DNA from: Candidatus Hermodarchaeota archaeon
Lineage (GTDB): Archaea > Asgardarchaeota > Hermodarchaeia > Hermodarchaeales > Hermodarchaeaceae
DNA length: 5,922 bases
Direction: 5' to 3'
Assembly: GCA_016840595.1 (NCBI GenBank)
Contig: JAEOSA010000125.1
Coordinates: 1-5,922 of the forward strand
Shown: piece by piece, positions 1 through 5,915 of the stretch
Layout of the letters: every line of letters starts with the position of its first letter
How positions within the stretch are numbered: position 1 is the first letter of the stretch
Translations under genes and position numbers: made by a program
The notes under the pieces: generated by a model
The model's database searches: none
Seen by the model: the letters and a program-made list of their open reading frames with translations, nothing else
Told to the model about the DNA's origin: nothing

Positions 1-366
1 TAGCAGCTCAATCTCTATCCAATCCTTGAACTCCAACAATCCAGATTCCTGTTTATCGCCGAATCTCTGCCGATAGAAATCAATCACAAAAAAGTATTCC
101 GGTGGATTGTAATTTTTCCCATACTTCTCTTTTTCTTCCTGCGTGGGAATTTCATCCGTGTCCTCATGGTATTCATATTCCCATTCTGTCTCGATCTTTT
201 TGTTCTTCACCCGGCAGGGGAACTTTGTGATGAAGTCGTGAGCGCCATCTTGATCATATTCATAGATGATGATCATTACTTCGACTTCATCAGGGAGACC
301 TTCGATATCTGCGCTCAGTTTAACGATGTCTCCTCTCCGTGCTTCCTTCTGCCCCCACTTCAGATT
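1..366 (-). repeat. Duplicated Ig-like/WIE module, copy A
   Basis: This stretch encodes residues 117-238 of the partial gene and is paralogous, in the same orientation, to 4989-5336 in the PAAR gene. Similarity survives at the DNA level: 161-183 matches 5128-5150 at 22 of 23 bases, and 4-46 matches 4992-5034 at 37 of 43 bases. Copy A has small in-frame insertions relative to copy B around residues 198-224. The repeat probably continues beyond the left edge. Confidence 0.85.
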
Positions 367-714
367 CGTTACCTTTATTAAAGGAAGCACGATCATTTTT
401 CCGGATTTCATCTCGAGACCATGCTTGGGAAGGTTCGCGGTGAAGTAAATGTCCTCCTTCGCCTTTTCCGGAATGACAATAGATCCTGCGAACTGATCAC
501 CAAACACGAGACCCTTCAGTTTCTCAACCTTCTTTCCTTTCTTGTCCTCAACCTTGATCTCAATCTCTGAACCATTACCAACAAAATGAGTTTGAACAAA
601 GAAACTCACCGTATCACCCACGGTCGCAATCTTCTGCCTCCAGTTTGCAGCCGTGATCTTTGAATCAAGGGTTATGGTGTGAATTTTGTCAGTCTTCTTT
701 TTATACTCGGCCAT
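1..714 (-). CDS. PAAR-extension-like protein without a PAAR domain, two Ig-like modules (3' end outside window)
   Basis: An uninterrupted frame of 238 codons runs from ATG at 714 off the left edge with no stop, so the C-terminus is missing. It starts MAEYKKKTDK and has no signal peptide or membrane segment. Two similar Ig-like beta modules follow each other: residues about 20-110 (W25, G33-D34) and 116-185 (W120, G128-D129, then VKLSADIEG). Residues 117-238 align almost throughout with residues 194-309 of the PAAR protein encoded at 4818-5915, sharing VKLSAD, DFIT, EYEYHE/DYEYHE, PEY-FV, SGLLE-KDWIEIEL. By that alignment about 55-60 more residues, a second-half WIE module, should lie beyond the window. 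The Shine-Dalgarno is weak (GAGAAG, 6 nt before the ATG). It is probably a structural or adaptor part of the same injection-system island; no enzymatic motif is visible. The reading frame is certain; the function is inference. Confidence 0.85.
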   Translation of the reverse strand, partial: MAEYKKKTDKIHTITLDSKITAANWRQKIATVGDTVSFFVQTHFVGNGSEIEIKVEDKKGKKVEKLKGLVFGDQFAGSIVIPEKAKEDIYFTANLPKHGLEMKSGKMIVLPLIKVTNLKWGQKEARRGDIVKLSADIEGLPDEVEVMIIIYEYDQDGAHDFITKFPCRVKNKKIETEWEYEYHEDTDEIPTQEEKEKYGKNYNPPEYFFVIDFYRQRFGDKQESGLLEFKDWIEIELL

Positions 715-1139
715 TATAAACTTCTCGTTCCCCATTCAGGATTCACATAATGCGGCTTTTTTGACTACAAGTTAAAGTTCTTTCGGTATTGTGTTTCCTG
801 CCCTATTCCATCACCAATTCAAGTGAGATTGTGTTGGTTTTCGCCCGCCATTGAAAGGTTTCTTATTCCGGTCGTTTTGACGCCAAAAAGGGCGATACAG
901 GGATCAACAACACCTATTTCTGGAACACTAATCTACATATTTCAATATGATAGCTTGGTCCGACCGCAGTTGAACAATTCAACAGAATTCAAACAATGCG
1001 ACACGGTATAATGGGACACCTCAGTGTGAATGAGCCGAATCGATTCTCCACAAAAGGGCAAGAACATCACCGGCGTACTACCCACCACACACCCCCGCTA
1101 AACAAAGCATTGATTCGTTGCTAAATTTCCTCTTCTCTT
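715..1139. other. Non-coding stretch between the partial gene and the transposase fragment
   Basis: These 425 bases lie upstream of the gene starting at 714 and hold no convincing gene. Short frames are open on both strands around 823-1011 (a 62-codon plus frame and a roughly 36-codon minus frame), but none has a Shine-Dalgarno or a recognisable domain. The stretch near 993-1022, containing ATAATGGGACAC, reminds me of the outer end of an IS21- or IS3-type element; no matching partner end is present, so this is only a suspicion. Any promoter for the downstream minus-strand gene should lie in its left part (about 720-790), but I see no good -35/-10 pair there. Most likely it is intergenic debris from past insertions. 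Confidence 0.5.
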
Positions 1140-1153
1140 AGAGAAGCAAGCTT

Positions 1154-1420
1154 TTGCGACGGGTCACCTCCAAAATATTGCTTGGCTTTGGTCCTGATGT
1201 CTCTTCTAAGGTTTTGGCTGCAATTGGGAATCCATTTCGTTTCGATTCTGAGAAACAGGTCTTGAAGATGGCCGGTATGGATCTCAGTGCCAAACGGAGC
1301 GGTAAGAAATCTGAAAGTGTCATACCGAAACTATCAAAGAAGGGAAAGGCTTCTCTGAGGTATGCCCTCTATCAGGCAGCCCATATTGCCTCTTTTCCCC
1401 CTTTCACGACCATTCGGTAG
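1154..1420 (+). pseudogene. IS110/IS1111-family transposase, C-terminal fragment
   Basis: An 88-codon frame (TTG start, in-frame stop TAG at 1139-1141 just upstream) matches from memory the C-terminal Transposase_20 domain of IS110-family transposases, which recombine DNA through a DEDD RuvC-like domain plus this serine-containing C-terminal domain. Diagnostic stretches are GFGPDVSSKVLAAIG (residues 11-25), RF-S-KQVLKMAGMDLSA (29-46), RSGKKS (48-53) and LSKKGKASLRYALYQAAHIAS (60-80). Complete members are roughly 300-450 residues. Here the whole N-terminal DEDD domain is missing and the protein stops soon after AAHIAS, where the family usually continues for about 60 more residues. The start of the matching part (about residue 7) also looks eroded. 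It lies on the strand opposite to all other genes and splits the cluster. It is a dead remnant, and the TTG is not claimed as a functional start. Confidence 0.8.
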
Positions 1421-1441
1421 GTCCATAATACCTGCCGAATG
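1411..1441. repeat. 12-bp inverted repeat (hairpin) at the end of the transposase remnant
   Basis: Left arm CATTCGGTAGGT (1411-1422) and right arm ACCTGCCGAATG (1430-1441) pair over 12 positions with one G-T wobble (T1418-G1434) around a 7-base loop. No T-run follows on either strand, so it does not look like a normal rho-independent terminator. It begins where homology to the IS110 transposase ends and lies 95-125 bp beyond the stop of the 329-aa gene. It may be a remnant of an element end, a REP-like unit, or an RNA 3' structure. Confidence 0.7.
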
Positions 1442-1535
1442 CAGAAGCTAAGTCGATATAGGGTACTTGATCTTTTTATCCTTTGTGTTCTGTAACAGTT
1501 TACTTCATATTTAAAAACTAATCTTTATTAAGCAC

Positions 1536-2525
1536 TTACTTTGCTTCTAGCCATTGAATTAACCTTGGCGTAAATTCACTCTTCCTCCTATATTTCAAGG
1601 AAGAGAGAATACTCATACGCTCATCTACTCGGTCTTTGAAGATCTCGTTCGCGGAGTAGCGTAGAACATCTTCATCCAAACCCAGAATATTCGGCAGGTA
1701 TACTTCCTCAATGTTGGTGTGGAGAGGTTTTGCTTCAGAGAGTGTCAGAAGATTGAACATAGAGCGAATGAAACGAAATTCCCACTGCTTAAGAGGGGGA
1801 TCTGTTATGCCCAGCGCGTCCTCAATGGAAGTCAAATAAGATTCCCTCGCAAGTTCTGTTGTCTCTGGATCTTCAATAATTTTCACAACCTTCTCAAAGA
1901 TGTCTAAAGAATTCATAGCTTCAGGTTTGATTTTTGCCCAGACGTAACGCGCAAAGATGCCTCCTCGTTGGCGAGATAGAGTTTGCGCCCTCGCTATTAA
2001 ATCAGCACTGGAAGGATTTTGATTTTCCAATTCAAGGGCTGACTTCGTATCCGCAAGCGCAATTTTCGGCTCCATCAGTTGCTCACAATTGGCATCTGTT
2101 GATAAGAGAATTCTAGCATCCTCTGAGCTATCTGTGCAAAATGCGACAAATCTGACCCCAGCCGACAAGGGTGAATGAGACCACAAACCATAGTAATCCA
2201 TCACACGAAAACCACCCGTTCCCCGTTGTTGAACCTTAAGTTCAAAAGATTCACCAACTTTTTGTTGCACCTTTCCCTTTAAGATTTCCTCGATGATAAC
2301 TGTCATGGTCACATCACGGATCAGAAGATCTCCATTCGTCTCCCCCACCCACGGACTTAACGCCACATCGTCCAACCGAATGAGGAGAATGGCAGACGAG
2401 CGTAAAATTTCTGATACAGATTGTTTATCAATGACCGGCTTTTCCATGATCAAATCTCCTTTACAACTGAGCAAATAGATAAAGAGCATAGTCCACGATA
2501 TAACTTCATTTTTATTAGCAATCAT
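1536..2525 (-). CDS. Unknown protein, 329 aa, coupled to the 748-aa gene; possible lipoprotein
   Basis: I do not recognise this family. The ATG at 2525 overlaps the TGA of the upstream 748-aa gene (ATGA), so translational coupling is likely. From this start, residues 11-20 are hydrophobic and end in LLSC (C21), a possible lipoprotein signal with K22 at +2, though the hydrophobic stretch is short and E7 lies in the n-region. A second ATG (M27, at 2447) has a much better Shine-Dalgarno and gives a 303-aa soluble protein. Residues about 38-145 look beta-rich (ILLIRLDDVALS, VTMTVIIEEILKGKV, SAGVRFVAFC), like small secreted beta-barrel domains. About 150-329 look mostly helical (for instance LDIFEKVVKIIEDPETTELARE). 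No catalytic motif is visible. Its position makes it a candidate partner or immunity protein of the 748-aa product; that is inference. No clear terminator follows the TAA at 1536. Confidence 0.85.
   Translation of the reverse strand: MIANKNEVISWTMLFIYLLSCKGDLIMEKPVIDKQSVSEILRSSAILLIRLDDVALSPWVGETNGDLLIRDVTMTVIIEEILKGKVQQKVGESFELKVQQRGTGGFRVMDYYGLWSHSPLSAGVRFVAFCTDSSEDARILLSTDANCEQLMEPKIALADTKSALELENQNPSSADLIARAQTLSRQRGGIFARYVWAKIKPEAMNSLDIFEKVVKIIEDPETTELARESYLTSIEDALGITDPPLKQWEFRFIRSMFNLLTLSEAKPLHTNIEEVYLPNILGLDEDVLRYSANEIFKDRVDERMSILSSLKYRRKSEFTPRLIQWLEAK
2445..2461 (-). promoter_or_regulatory. Strong internal ribosome binding site, alternative start at 2447
   Basis: On the minus strand AAGGAG (2461-2456) lies 8 nt before ATG (2447-2445), a textbook Shine-Dalgarno and spacing. 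It sits inside the 329-aa frame and would begin the protein at MEKPVIDKQS, removing the 26 residues that carry the possible lipoprotein signal. The outer start at 2525 has no comparable site and would depend on coupling to the upstream stop. Either the true start is 2447 or both are used. Confidence 0.6.
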
Positions 2526-4768
2526 GCTCTAGCATCCCGCGCCAGCAATCTTAATCCTGTGGGATGACGTACCTCGACTGAAGTTGATTCAGCTGAAGCA
2601 ATTGGCGCGAAAGTATTACGACTTGTAATTTGCACTCTCGGTGCGGTCACGACAGCTATAGCACCCGTCGCCGGAGTCACCGACCACTCCCCCCGCATTC
2701 TCCATTTTATCTGTCTGAGAACGCAATAAAGGCGGCAACCTGCATGGATTGTGGCACCACTGTTTCGGCTTACGTTAGTCCAAAAACAGAGGTATGCACG
2801 AAAATACAAACGGAACCGGAATCTCACCAAATTCGCGGCAGGAAATCCGGGGTGCGTAGCACCCTCTCCATCCCCTGGGCTGTCAACCGCCTCAACTCTG
2901 AATCGCTGACCAATGGGTCGATTGGACCTAGACCGAATCCGACTTGTGGTCAAGCAGGCAGTATCTCCTCCTGTGCCAGCGTTTAGCCTGCCGGAATCAA
3001 GCAGCGGTGGAGCTACCAGTGCTGGCGCAGGGTCGCCGGGGAGAAAGATGGGCGAAGCAACGCCTCCTCCAGTGGCTGTCGCTCTATTGGATGCGAATAT
3101 CGAGAAACTGCGATGGTTAGCAGGTGGAACGACAGTCGTATCCTGAAAGGTTCCGGCTATATCCTCATTAGCCGACTCGTTATTAATCCATCCAGCAAAT
3201 ACTTTATCAACGCCTCGTCGTCCATCGTTGCCCCCGCCTACTACGTTAGCTCGTGCGTTGAGGTGGATTGCCGCAGTGTTGGGCGCATTGATATTGAAGG
3301 CTCCACCAGAAACATTAATTCCACCTCCCACACCAGCTGCAGTTAGGTTTGCACTGCGTGCAATGGAATTGTCCCCATGCAAGGTGACCCGCACAAGCAC
3401 CAGATTCATAATAATGAAAGGTTCTCTATCAATACGGTTACCCGTAGCAGGATCATTGAAATCAAATTGATTATTTCCATTGCAGTCAACATATGGAATT
3501 ATGTGAAAAGACCCTACAGCGTCAGCTAACAATGTTGATTTGAGTGGATCAGCGCCATTAGGCGTAAGTGTTGGGACAGGATTGGGTGAGAGAGCGATAA
3601 TATCAGGGTGATCACCATCAGGAGCAGGACGAGTATCACGTATAATACTCCATGATACCGGCACACCTACAGGTTCCGCTTGTACACTAAAACCAATTGG
3701 TTTTGTTGCAAGTACTGAATTCTCAATAAGGACAAGAGGACGATTTCCTGCAAAATCTACTTCATAGTTATTTGGATCTGGTGCAGCTCCCATCCCTCTC
3801 CTTAAAAAATGTTTTCGATGCGCAGCAGGCCAATTCCCCATGCGGCTTCTATTCGGAGGCGTAGAATGTATTGGATCAGCTGACAATCGTCTAAGTCGAA
3901 CTACTGTCATCACAACTCGATCTCCATCATTCTCCACATCTTTAATTCCAAGCTTGAAACCGGTATCTCGTAGAGCCCCGCTTACTGTTGCACCTTGTGC
4001 CCAAAGCTTAGTCCCATTTGCAGGGATAGAGCTATTGGCAATAGTATAGGGATTTGCTAAAGCAGCTTGACCAGTTGCAGCCACTTCGTCTTGAAATATT
4101 TGAACACAGTTATTGATCGAAGTTAGTACAAGTTCACCTGTGTAGGTCTCTGGTTTAGCTTTATGGACCATAATCATTGCTCTACCGTGATGGTTCCCAT
4201 TATCCTGAACATGGACAAATCTCCCAATTTTGATTTTGTCATCCTCTGATAATGGAACAGGATCACTAGCTGCACTAATTCGAGTCTTGCAGATTTTTAA
4301 AAACAGTTCAACAGAAGTTAATTTTACCTTTGCAGCGGGTCCAACTGGCTGAGTTTTGGGTTTCAATGTCAAAATAAGTTCAAGATCTTTTACAGCTTCA
4401 CTTGGTTTTACCCCTTCAACGTATAATCTAATTCCATTCAATAATTGTTTGCCTGTAAATTTATTATCATTATTGTTAAATCTTATCTCTTTTCCACCGG
4501 TTTGCGAATCAAAAAAACGAATTTTAGTATTGGAACCAGTCAATACCCCAATTCCATCAAAAGAATTTCCTGATTTTGAAGAAGATACGACTCGTAAAGT
4601 AATAGCATTTCTTTTTGGGGAGGTATATTTTTTCTTTACTACTACCACCGAATTTTCTATCTCGATGACAGGAGTTACTTTCTTCGGTGCAACATATACA
4701 TTTGGTTTATGAGATTTAATAGGTACTTTTTTATCACCTTTTTGAACTTTATTTTTTTTATTAGCCAT
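2522..4768 (-). CDS. Large beta-rich protein of unknown function, PAAR-linked candidate cargo or adaptor (748 aa)
   Basis: The frame starts at ATG 4768, 49 bp after the PAAR gene, with only a weak Shine-Dalgarno. I associate proteins of this type with PAAR loci but know no function. The N-terminus is lysine-rich (residues 1-50), with no signal peptide or membrane helix, as expected for cargo loaded in the cytoplasm. Two related beta modules follow: 55-135 (FDGIGVLTGSNTKIRFF, LYVEGVKPSEAVKDLELIL) and 196-275 (YTGELVLTSINNCVQIF, LWAQGATVSGALRDTGFKLGI). After a basic linker at about 300-325 comes a long beta-rich, Gly/Ala/Asn-rich part. It includes an Asp/Asn-rich loop DCNGNNQFDFND (428-439), possibly calcium binding. 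The C-terminal domain (about 615-748) has EAVDSPGDGEG, FRAYLCFW, four cysteines (C605, C661, C678, C682) and IKWRMRGEW. G+C rises from about 27% in the 5' third to about 67% in the 3' third, suggesting a composite gene. No known toxin motif is visible. Confidence 0.85.
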   Translation of the reverse strand: MANKKNKVQKGDKKVPIKSHKPNVYVAPKKVTPVIEIENSVVVVKKKYTSPKRNAITLRVVSSSKSGNSFDGIGVLTGSNTKIRFFDSQTGGKEIRFNNNDNKFTGKQLLNGIRLYVEGVKPSEAVKDLELILTLKPKTQPVGPAAKVKLTSVELFLKICKTRISAASDPVPLSEDDKIKIGRFVHVQDNGNHHGRAMIMVHKAKPETYTGELVLTSINNCVQIFQDEVAATGQAALANPYTIANSSIPANGTKLWAQGATVSGALRDTGFKLGIKDVENDGDRVVMTVVRLRRLSADPIHSTPPNRSRMGNWPAAHRKHFLRRGMGAAPDPNNYEVDFAGNRPLVLIENSVLATKPIGFSVQAEPVGVPVSWSIIRDTRPAPDGDHPDIIALSPNPVPTLTPNGADPLKSTLLADAVGSFHIIPYVDCNGNNQFDFNDPATGNRIDREPFIIMNLVLVRVTLHGDNSIARSANLTAAGVGGGINVSGGAFNINAPNTAAIHLNARANVVGGGNDGRRGVDKVFAGWINNESANEDIAGTFQDTTVVPPANHRSFSIFASNRATATGGGVASPIFLPGDPAPALVAPPLLDSGRLNAGTGGDTACLTTSRIRSRSNRPIGQRFRVEAVDSPGDGEGATHPGFPAANLVRFRFRLYFRAYLCFWTNVSRNSGATIHAGCRLYCVLRQIKWRMRGEWSVTPATGAIAVVTAPRVQITSRNTFAPIASAESTSVEVRHPTGLRLLARDARA
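3944..4183 (-). repeat. Internal protein repeat, copy 2 (residues 196-275 of the 748-aa protein)
   Basis: This module matches copy 1 (4364-4606, residues 55-135) in the same order. YTGELVLTSINNCVQIF corresponds to FDGIGVLTGSNTKIRFF, and LWAQGATVSGALRDTGFKLGI corresponds to LYVEGVKPSEAVKDLELILTL. Identity is low to moderate, so the duplication is old and visible at protein level only. The fold is probably an Ig-like or related beta sandwich (inference). Confidence 0.65.
4364..4606 (-). repeat. Internal protein repeat, copy 1 (residues 55-135 of the 748-aa protein)
   Basis: First of two related beta modules, paired with 3944-4183. The conserved frame is [FY]-[DT]-G followed by a V-L-T strand, then a hydrophobic strand ending in F, then L-[YW]-x-x-G-x-x-x-S-x-A-[VL]-[KR]-D, then a closing hydrophobic strand. 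Confidence 0.65.
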
Positions 4769-4817
4769 ACCTTACTCAGTTAATAACCTCTGGTATTGCA
4801 CCACGTTTTCTTTAAAT

Positions 4818-5915
4818 TTAATCTTTCTCAATATAAGTTTGCAAATTTGGAAATTTTATATTTGAGTAACCCGGCGGAATTTTCTCTTCTCTCTTAAATC
4901 CATTGTTATCAAGCATACCTTTACGTATTTGTCCATTCTTAAGATAAAGGATATATTCCTCATTTGGAATAGGATTGTCTTCTTCATCTCTGAGCTCAAT
5001 CTCAATCCAATCCTTATACTCCAACAATCCCGACCGAGCTTTACTCTCTCCAATATGGACTACGAAATAATACTCCGGCGAAGAGTAGCCTCTTTTCCGT
5101 TCTTCTTCCGTGATCTCCTCTTCTTCCTCCTCATGGTATTCATAGTCCCACTGAGCTTCAACTTTGCCGCCATTCACTGTCGTCTCGATCTCTGTTATAA
5201 AATCATCTGCGCCTTTGATGTCCTGCTCCCATATCCTTAACACAGCCTTGGTACCGTCTTCATACCCTTCCACGTCTGCAGAGAGCTTTACCACATCTCC
5301 GACCACCCGTGCGCTCTCCTTTGACCATTTGGCGTTATACACAGAAAAAAGCCTTACTGTGCAGTTACCTGCGTCGGGGAGTCCGCCCCTCTTGACCACA
5401 CCATCCTTTGTCAATTTCCCCTTCTCTATATGGCCGTCAACACAGGTATATTCATAGGGGACTTCTGTAACGGGATTTCCTGCGGAATCTACAAACTGAT
5501 ATTCAATCCAGTGGGGACCCTCAGCCTCACTCGACTCGCCAATAAGTGCCGAGTGTGCGCTGGCCCGCGCCGCTGCAACTGCGCCCCCGCCTCCACCACC
5601 TCCGCTTCCCGGGCCTTCGCCAATCAACACGGTCGGACATCCCGCAACAATGATATCGGGCGGTCCTGTACAGGTAGCCATGTCACCCATGCGTGCGGCG
5701 GGCATGCCGCCGATAAAAACCGTCGGGCTTCCAGGCGGCAGCACGGGCCCTCCCACATGGGGAACCGGTGCCGGTGCAGGAGTCACCATGGGGCAGACAT
5801 GCATATCAGCAACCCTCGCGGCGGGCATGCCACCGATAAGTACCATCGGAAAGCCTGCTACGATGGTACCGCCGTGTGCGGTCATATCACCCATTCGTGC
5901 TGCTGGTTTACCCAT
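4818..5915 (-). CDS. PAAR-domain spike-tip protein with a repeated C-terminal extension (365 aa)
   Basis: PAAR proteins form the zinc-holding cone on the VgrG spike of contractile injection systems and carry cargo as extensions or bound partners. Residues 1-100 are a full PAAR domain: the start MGKPAARMGDMTAHGG and the repeated IGGMPAAR (27-34 and 68-75) are typical. Candidate zinc ligands are H14, H39, C41, H53 and C82. A flexible linker with seven glycines (105-111) follows. Then come a WIE module (135-193), an Ig-like module (194-300: W197, G206-D207, VKLSADVEG, an E-rich loop at 262-267) and a second WIE module (302-365: KDWIEIEL, NPIPNEEY, GQIRKG). No toxin domain is seen, so the extension probably docks or presents cargo. 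The ATG at 5915 gives the natural PAAR N-terminus; only 7 bases remain upstream, so the ribosome binding site and preceding gene are not visible. The stop is 49 bp before the next gene, suggesting one operon. Confidence 0.93.
   Translation of the reverse strand: MGKPAARMGDMTAHGGTIVAGFPMVLIGGMPAARVADMHVCPMVTPAPAPVPHVGGPVLPPGSPTVFIGGMPAARMGDMATCTGPPDIIVAGCPTVLIGEGPGSGGGGGGGAVAAARASAHSALIGESSEAEGPHWIEYQFVDSAGNPVTEVPYEYTCVDGHIEKGKLTKDGVVKRGGLPDAGNCTVRLFSVYNAKWSKESARVVGDVVKLSADVEGYEDGTKAVLRIWEQDIKGADDFITEIETTVNGGKVEAQWDYEYHEEEEEEITEEERKRGYSSPEYYFVVHIGESKARSGLLEYKDWIEIELRDEEDNPIPNEEYILYLKNGQIRKGMLDNNGFKREEKIPPGYSNIKFPNLQTYIEKD
4821..5012 (-). repeat. WIE module, second copy in the PAAR protein (residues 302-365)
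   Basis: It starts DWIEIELRDEEDNPIPNEEY and continues through GQIRKGMLDNNGF to IPPGYSNIKFPNL. This order (W-I-E, D-x-x-x-NP, a GxIxKG turn, then a P-x-G turn and a closing strand) matches the first copy at 5337-5513. Such modules recur at the C-termini of PAAR, VgrG and LysM proteins of injection systems, as I recall them. Confidence 0.75.
4989..5336 (-). repeat. Duplicated Ig-like/WIE module, copy B
   Basis: It encodes residues 194-309 of the PAAR protein and is paralogous to 1-366 in the same orientation. It includes the best conserved DNA blocks, 4992-5034 and 5128-5150. The two copies lie about 5 kb apart with the rest of the cluster between them, so they are potential substrates for homologous recombination that would delete the intervening genes. 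Confidence 0.85.
5337..5513 (-). repeat. WIE module, first copy in the PAAR protein (residues 135-193)
   Basis: It starts HWIEYQFVDSAGNPVTEVPY and continues with CVDGHIEKGKLTKDGV. It aligns with the second copy at 4821-5012: WIE, D-x-x-x-NP, a charged/aromatic strand, G-x-I-x-KG-x-L, D/N-G. The two copies bracket the Ig-like module, giving PAAR-WIE-Ig-WIE. Confidence 0.75.

Noticed and set aside
166..448. Plus-strand frames of 60-71 codons opposite the left-edge gene
   Set aside because: The minus strand is open for 238 codons with clear homology to the PAAR extension, so these are antisense shadows.
823..1011. 62-codon plus-strand frame between the partial gene and the IS110 fragment
   Set aside because: No Shine-Dalgarno, no recognisable domain, and the opposite strand is also partly open there. 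Most likely chance or eroded mobile-element DNA.
1132..1146. Near-palindrome CTTCTCT-T-AGAGAAG just before the transposase fragment
   Set aside because: Seven-base arms of simple CT/AG composition occur easily by chance, no T-run follows, and no matching copy is seen at the other side of the fragment.
1439..1535. Possible terminator after the 329-aa gene
   Set aside because: The DNA is AT-rich, with a short T-run near 1505-1515 on the minus strand, but no stem precedes it.
2630..3470. Several plus-strand open frames of 77-118 codons inside the 748-aa gene
   Set aside because: They are shadows of the G+C-rich minus-strand gene, have no domain or ribosome binding site, and overlap one another.
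5583..5606. Seven consecutive glycine codons in the PAAR gene as a possible frameshift or sequencing artefact
   Set aside because: The frame is continuous on both sides with coherent PAAR and WIE modules, and glycine linkers are common after PAAR domains.
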